Assembly: GCF_040939455.1 (NCBI RefSeq)
Contig: NC_134124.1
Location: 32,253,138-32,317,137, forward strand
Source of the DNA: Microcebus murinus
Lineage: Eukaryota; Chordata; Mammalia; Primates; Cheirogaleidae
DNA: 64,000 bases
Direction of reading: 5' to 3'
Under the pieces are notes generated by a model. That model was not told the origin of the DNA and ran no database searches. It worked only from the letters and a program-made list of their open reading frames with translations. Below, piece after piece: positions 59,553 through 64,000 of the stretch. Within the stretch, counting starts at the first letter, position 1; each line of letters begins with the position of its first letter. The position numbers were made by a program, and so were the translations under genes.

Positions 59553-59884
59553 TCTAACATCAGTGCTCTGACTGGTATCGCCTGCAATTCACAGGGAACT
59601 CCTGCCATGCATGAATCCCACCTGTGTCTCCCCATGGGCGCCCCATGGACACGGCCACCTCCCTCCTCCCCTGGTCCCCGCCTTGGGACAGCTCCTCTCT
59701 CACGCTCCACTGCTTTTCACTCCTCGGTGCTCCTTATGCACACTCAACCGCTATACGCGGTGAGCTCTACACACGTCAGTCTGCTCTCTTCCCCTCACTG
59801 CCCTAGTCCAGGCTGAGGGTCTCCCTCTGCATCATGGAACCTGACTTTCATTGCCCCCTGCCTCTAGTCTCACCCTCGCCTCCC

Positions 59885-60299
59885 ACCCAACTCTTTATTA
59901 CAGATGGAACAGTCTCCCTACAACAAAACCTAATTATCTTGTTCCCCTCCTGGAAATCCTAGAGTAGCTTCCCCCTTGCCGTCGGAAAATCATCAAAGCT
60001 CCTCGTTACCACTTGCTGTGTCACCTGTCCCTCCCCATTCCCCCAGCCATGCTGACTTTCATTCAGCTCCTGTGTCCTCTTGTCCTTTGGCTTTACAAGC
60101 GTCGTTCCCTCTATCGGGAATGCTTTTCCCTCATCCTCGGCTTCATTACCTCCTTCACCCAGCCTGTAGGTCGCAGCTGACAAGGCATCTCTCTTCCAGG
60201 AAGTCGGTCCAATGCCCCATCTACTCTAAGAGTTCTTCGTCATTATTTTACAATAGAGCAATTCCCTATTTACTTGTCTTTTTCACCAGAGGGTGAGTG
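59885..60299 (+). mobile_element. L2 LINE, sense, 5' piece of a split copy
   Basis: GAAAATCATCAAAGCTCCTC, CCAGCCATGCTGACTTTCAT, CGGGAATGCTTTTCCCTCAT and CACCAGAGGGTGAGTGC follow L2 order and stop where a hAT element begins. Confidence 0.85.
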
Positions 60300-60518
60300 C
60301 AGGGCAGCAAATGTTTTCTGTAAAGAGCCAGACGGTAAACACTTTGGGCTTTGTAGGCTCTACACTGTCCTTCACAACTCAATTCTGTTGATGCAGCATG
60401 AGCACAGCCATAAACAGTACATAAATGAATGAGCATGGCTGAATACCAATAAAACTTTATTGATAAAAACAGGCAGTGGGCTGAGTTTGGCTCACAGGCT
60501 GCAGTTTGCAGATTCCTC
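60300..60518 (+). mobile_element. Ancient non-autonomous hAT element inside L2
   Basis: It begins CAGGGCAGCAAATGTTTTCT and ends GCAGTTTGCAGATTCCTC. Internal words are ACCAATAAAACTTTATTGAT and GGGCTTTGTAGGCTCTACAC. Same family as 30064-30290. The target duplication is no longer clear. Confidence 0.87.
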
Positions 60519-60640
60519 CTCTGGGTTGTCACTGTATCTCTGGGCCTAGAAGAGTACCTGGTACACCAAAGGGGCTCATACAGATTTCTTCAATAAAGGA
60601 GGGAAGACTGAATGAATGTATGAATGAACGAATGGTATAT
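60519..60640 (+). mobile_element. L2 LINE, sense, 3' piece of the split copy
   Basis: TTGTCACTGTATCTCTGGGC and GAGTACCTGGTACACCAAAG continue the L2 consensus where 60299 left off and end in GAATGAATG repeats. Confidence 0.82.
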
Positions 60641-60751
60641 TTCACAAAGGCCAAGCTAATCTCGTTCAAAAAACTTCTTTCCTAGGATCAAATTTGTGTT
60701 TTAGGAACTGTGTCTTTCCTTGTGCCTTCATGTCTGAAGTCCTGCCCGGCA

Positions 60752-60888
60752 ATACTACTAATATTTATTGAGTACCACTCTTTTTAAACACTTCACAGCG
60801 ATTAACCCATTTCATTCTCAAAATAACCCTATGAGCTATGAGCCATTATTATGCCCAATTTGCATAGGAGGAAACCCCAGATGGGGCT
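60752..60888 (+). mobile_element. MIR SINE
   Basis: ATATTTATTGAGTACCACTC, CATTTCATTCTCAAAATAAC, GGAGGAAACCCC. Confidence 0.82.
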
Positions 60889-61245
60889 ATGCCTTGCTCT
60901 TGGCAGAGCCCTCCTTCCCTAGGGACCCTCGCTCGGTGCCTGGGATCTAGCACCCTGCTTGGGCTTCTTCCTCCAGTGTCTCTGTGGTCAGCCTGAATCC
61001 ACGCCTCCCCTTGCCCTGCTCAGCCCACGCACCACGCCGCCCACCCGGGGCTAGACGGCAAATGCAGATCGCCTGCCTCACCCTCTAACTCCCTCATCCA
61101 GAATTCTCCAGGACTAACGCTGCCTGCCCCTGTGCAATGGGTTCATCTCTGCTCTGGGCCACACTGACCCTCTGAACTCCATTCTATCACATTCTCCTTC
61201 TCTCACCCTTTTTTCTGCCCTGCAAGGAAGTTCTAATACCAGCCC
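60889..61245. other. Unique intronic sequence
   Basis: No feature recognised. Confidence 0.5.
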
Positions 61246-61303
61246 GACACGTTTCAAAGGCCAATGTACAATATGACACGTTTCAAAGGCCAATGCACAA
61301 TAG
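61246..61303. repeat. 29-bp tandem duplication, two copies
   Basis: 61246-61274 and 61275-61303 both begin GACACGTTTCAAAGGCCAAT and differ only at T/C after AATG and at the last base. Confidence 0.95.
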
Positions 61304-61359
61304 ATTACATCTAGAACTTAAAAAGTGTGAGAAAAATCCAAGAGATGAGAAATGCTCTG

Positions 61360-61840
61360 ACAGAAGCAGTAGCGAGCTCAGCGGTCTTCCTACGGAGATT
61401 CGGCCAATTACCGAAAACGCTTCCTTTGGCTGAAAAGCTCACCACTGAATCAGACTTGGGGAAGAACATGCTGTAATGTTAAACCCCAAAGGGCCGCTCT
61501 TTGCTCCGAGGCCTTGATTTCATCTGCAATTCCTCGATGGTTATCTGAAGCATGCTACCCGTGAGGATGGAAGGGCTCCCAACAAAAGCAGATCCCTCGT
61601 TGAGAAGCGGGAGGCAGCACTTTCAGCCTGAATTTGTCTTTTCTCTCTTTCCGGACGTGGGTCTCTGCCTGTCACCCTGAACCGAGCAGCCTGCAGCAGC
61701 GCTGGCTTGAAGCTGACTTATGAGCCGCTGGTAGGTACCGCCATGGCGGGCTGCGGGGCGCGGATGTTAATTTCCCATTAGCCGTCTATGCAAGCTGCAC
61801 CTCACTTAAGAGACAAGAGCAAGAACGTGAGCCACGGATA
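61360..61840. promoter_or_regulatory. Candidate conserved non-coding element
   Basis: Repeat-free, with words such as GGCCAATTACCGAAAACGCT and GATGTTAATTTCCCATTAGC and CpG-bearing segments amid AT-rich ones. No coding frame with splice sites on the minus strand. A MIR-like scrap follows near 61885-61915. Confidence 0.35.
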
Positions 61841-63025
61841 CCTGGGAGTCCGGCTACCGACACACGTGGAAACCATCCAGGGAGACCTCAGGTTCAATCC
61901 GCAGCTTGGCCACATATTTATTTCTCACTAAAATAACATCTGGCTTTCATTTTTTGGTGACAACTCGTTTGGACAAGACCTTGAGTAGGTTAAAAAAAAA
62001 AATTAGACTTTCTACCCTTCCCCCAGCCATGGGGGAACTAAACTTTGTTTAAGCTCTTTTGTGAGCCAAGGGTGTGAATAAGAAATTGGTGTGGGGACTG
62101 CAAGCAGAGTATAAACAAGGAGTTATTTGTTTCTTCTTATTAAAAGACAATGACTCTCTGAGGAATTCACACACTCCCCACTTGTAAGCAGGGCAGAGTT
62201 CCTAGGGAGAATATACAGCAAATTACGTGGAGGTCCCGGGAGCTCACAGCTAAAGTACTTGGCAATCCTAGGGCTCAACTTGCGGCTGAGAGACGGGGAC
62301 CCCAGTGTGGGGCGACTGGCTTTGGGAGCGTGTTTGAATTCTGCAGTGATCCAGGACAACATGACGCCATTGCCACAAGCACTCTGCAGGTCTGATGAAG
62401 AGCTGGTGGCCTTCGCCCAGCCTGGGGTGTCCAGGGGCCCTGATTACAAGTTCCACAAAGTCAGGGGCAATTTATCTCTTTTGCTGTTTCCTGCATCCTT
62501 AACACCAGCGTGGCTGCTGCAGTCGGCAACAAACAAGTGTTTGCTGAATCAATGAGCAAATGAACACAACACACAGCCAACGCTGGGATTCCAGCCCCTA
62601 CATGTGGCCACCTCTCTTCCAAAGTACACCCAGAATATGGTCCTAATCCTGAGAGGTGGGAGGTCACCAGCCACGTTGTAACAGAGGATCCTAGAGATAA
62701 AAAAAAAAAAAAAGACCAGCTTCCTCACTGGCTGAAATACACGGAGCAGAGATGGAATGGGCTCTCCATGTCCTGGCTGTCCATTTGGGGCAGCTGTGAA
62801 GAAGAAACCCACGAGCTTACACAGGAAGCAAGACCTCGGTGTCTCACATCTAAACTTGACATTTAACAGAGCGTGGTGCAAACTGCTTTGGAGATTTCAA
62901 AGAGCAGGGAAGGAGGAAGAGCATGTTTGCTCTTGGACTTTCTTGAAGGTCCTCTCATAGGCTGTATTCCTTTCTACCGCAAGCCATTTGCATGTGCTGC
63001 TGGCTTGCTGTATGCCTTTCAAGCT
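61841..63025. other. Unique intronic sequence with A-runs
   Basis: A-rich runs occur at 61991-62002 and 62700-62713. No convincing retroelement body is attached to either, and no exon was found. Confidence 0.45.
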
Positions 63026-63029
63026 GCTC

Positions 63030-63229
63030 CACATTCTTTCGGATAGCTTCAGACCTCAGCTTAATCCTTATAATCTCAGGAAAGCCTTGCCTGACCACCA
63101 CGCCCACCAGAGCTTGGTCAGATGCCCCCAGTATGCCTTTATCCAACCATGTATCCTGCAGGACACTGATTACAACCGTAATTTCCCATTAATTCTTCAT
63201 GATTATTTGATCAACAGCTCTCTGCTACT
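63030..63229 (+). mobile_element. L2 LINE, sense, 5' piece of a split copy
   Basis: CTCAGGAAAGCCTTGCCTGA and CATTAATTCTTCATGATTAT are L2 3' region words. The piece stops at the hAT relic that follows. Confidence 0.78.
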
Positions 63230-63421
63230 ATCTGCAATGCACAGTAGCATGTGGCTATTTAAATTTAAATTAAATAAAATTAAAAATTCAGTCATTTAAG
63301 TGCATTGGCCACATTTTAAGTGCTCAATAGCCACATGTGGCTAGAGGCTTTCACACTGGACAGTGCAAATATAGAACACCTCCCATGACTGCAGAAGGTT
63401 CCATCAAATAGTGTTGCACTA
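63230..63421 (+). mobile_element. hAT-Charlie relic with internal inverted repeats, inside L2
   Basis: TGTGGCTATTTAAATTTAAA and CTCAATAGCCACATGTGGCT are characteristic of a mammalian non-autonomous hAT family, ending ATCAAATAGTGTTGCAC. The exact family name is not certain. Confidence 0.75.
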
Positions 63422-63545
63422 GACTATTACCTGCACAAGGACAGGCACCATGACAGTTATTACTTCCATGACCTGCTGCTACAGGTAGCATAGTGTCTTC
63501 CACATAGTAAATGCTCATGAGATATTTTCAGAATGAGTGAATGAG
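63422..63545 (+). mobile_element. L2 LINE, sense, 3' piece of the split copy
   Basis: CTGCACAAGGACAGGCACCA and CCACATAGTAAATGCTCATG, ending GAATGAGTGAATGAGG. Confidence 0.8.
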
Positions 63546-63609
63546 GAAACTTATAATTGAGGGACAGAGACACACTTGCATTTGTAAACTAAAGGCAGCA
63601 TGATTCAGT

Positions 63610-63905
63610 GCTACATGAGAGCCCAGAGGACAATAGTACCATAGACTAGAGAGTTATTCTTACAGGCAAGACCGCAAAGGCTTAGTGGAAGAGGCAACAT
63701 TTCTGTTGGGCTTTGAAGAGTGAATAGGAGTTTGACAGTGGAGAAGAGTTAGGGTGTTCTAAACAGAGAAATTAGCACTTGAGTGAGGCTATGGAATTGG
63801 GAAAGAGTGTATCATGCCCGGGGAACAGCAAAGATTCATTCTGAGTGGTACATGAGTATTTAAAATGAAGGTCGAGTGGCATGCTAAGGAACCTCAATTT
63901 AATTC
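63610..63905 (-). mobile_element. L2 LINE, antisense
   Basis: TTGGGCTTTGAAGAGTGAAT and GGCATGCTAAGGAACCTCAA are reverse-complement L2 words. Confidence 0.7.
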
Positions 63906-63907
63906 AC

Positions 63908-64000
63908 ACGCAATTTCAGGTAAGATCATGTGCACCGACTATGCAGCAGTGCTAAGGGCTACATACATGATCTCATTTGATATCTGCAACATCCTTGTGG
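63908..64000 (+). mobile_element. MIR SINE, cut by the window edge
   Basis: TATGCAGCAGTGCTAAGGGC and CATGATCTCATTTGATATCT are MIR core words. It continues past the right edge. Confidence 0.7.

Larger units (their letters stand above)
45408..64000 (-). other. SLIT3: SLIT3 intron 3 (5' part runs off the right edge)
   Basis: This is the sequence upstream of exon 4 on the minus strand. No exon 3 LRR coding (HLEDNQVSVIERGAF-type) was recognised before the right edge. It contains L2, MIR, LTR and hAT relics and some unique stretches. Confidence 0.75.

Noticed and set aside
61885..61915. Possible tRNA (GGTTCAATCC B-box-like word)
   Set aside because: It is a MIR-type tRNA-derived fragment without acceptor stem or cloverleaf.
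62700..62713. A14 run as the tail of a processed pseudogene
   Set aside because: The upstream sequence has no recognisable cDNA or target duplication. The same holds for the A-run near 61991.
1..64000. SLIT3-hosted microRNAs (miR-218-2, miR-585)
   Set aside because: No mature sequence or its complement was seen. miR-218-2 is expected in a later intron, beyond the left edge.

Overview
This window looks like nuclear DNA from a primate, most likely a strepsirrhine (lemur or galago type). It holds two full dimeric Alu elements, a structure found only in primates, plus abundant old mammalian MIR, L2, hAT-Charlie and MaLR-type repeats. Only two clear Alus in 64 kb is sparse for an anthropoid. The Alu at 29532-29827 also has wording that I associate with lemur Alus. 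One short hAT-type transposon still has a perfect 8-bp target duplication. The species call is inference; the Alus and the repeat mix are seen directly.

The only coding sequence I can defend is one 72-bp exon on the minus strand, 45336-45407. It encodes a single leucine-rich repeat, is bounded by phase-2 splice sites, and matches SLIT3 (exon 4 in the usual numbering) better than SLIT1 or SLIT2. SLIT3 encodes a large secreted axon-guidance and angiogenic ligand of Robo receptors. On this strand the gene's 5' end lies to the right. So 45408-64000 is part of intron 3 and 1-45335 is part of intron 4. None of the neighbouring LRR exons (3, 5 and later) was recognised, which fits the known very large 5' introns of this gene.

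Layout from left to right. 1-6900: TG-rich low-complexity DNA, L2 and MIR relics, and AT-rich unique stretches (1430-1960, 3440-4060, 4290-4440) that look like conserved non-coding elements. 7370-8137: an L1 with an inverted 5' end. 8140-11188: mostly unique sequence. 11189-11478: Alu. 12560-14995: an old L1 interrupted by the hAT element. 15000-29400: MIR and L2 relics and GC-rich unique DNA, with an unexplained 136-codon open frame at 25800-26207. 29532-29827: a second Alu. 30064-30290: hAT relic, followed by a strong conserved-element candidate at 30390-31020. 33195-45335: L2, MIR, hAT and LTR relics. 45336-45407: the SLIT3 exon. 45408-64000: further L2, MIR, LTR and hAT relics, including two L2 copies each split by a hAT insertion.

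The window has one gene and no cluster of interacting genes. Any regulatory activity would come from the intronic conserved-element candidates acting on SLIT3 or a neighbouring gene. All family names and family comparisons are from memory of consensus sequences. Most repeat edges are accurate only to about 10-30 bases. I found no previously undescribed biological system.
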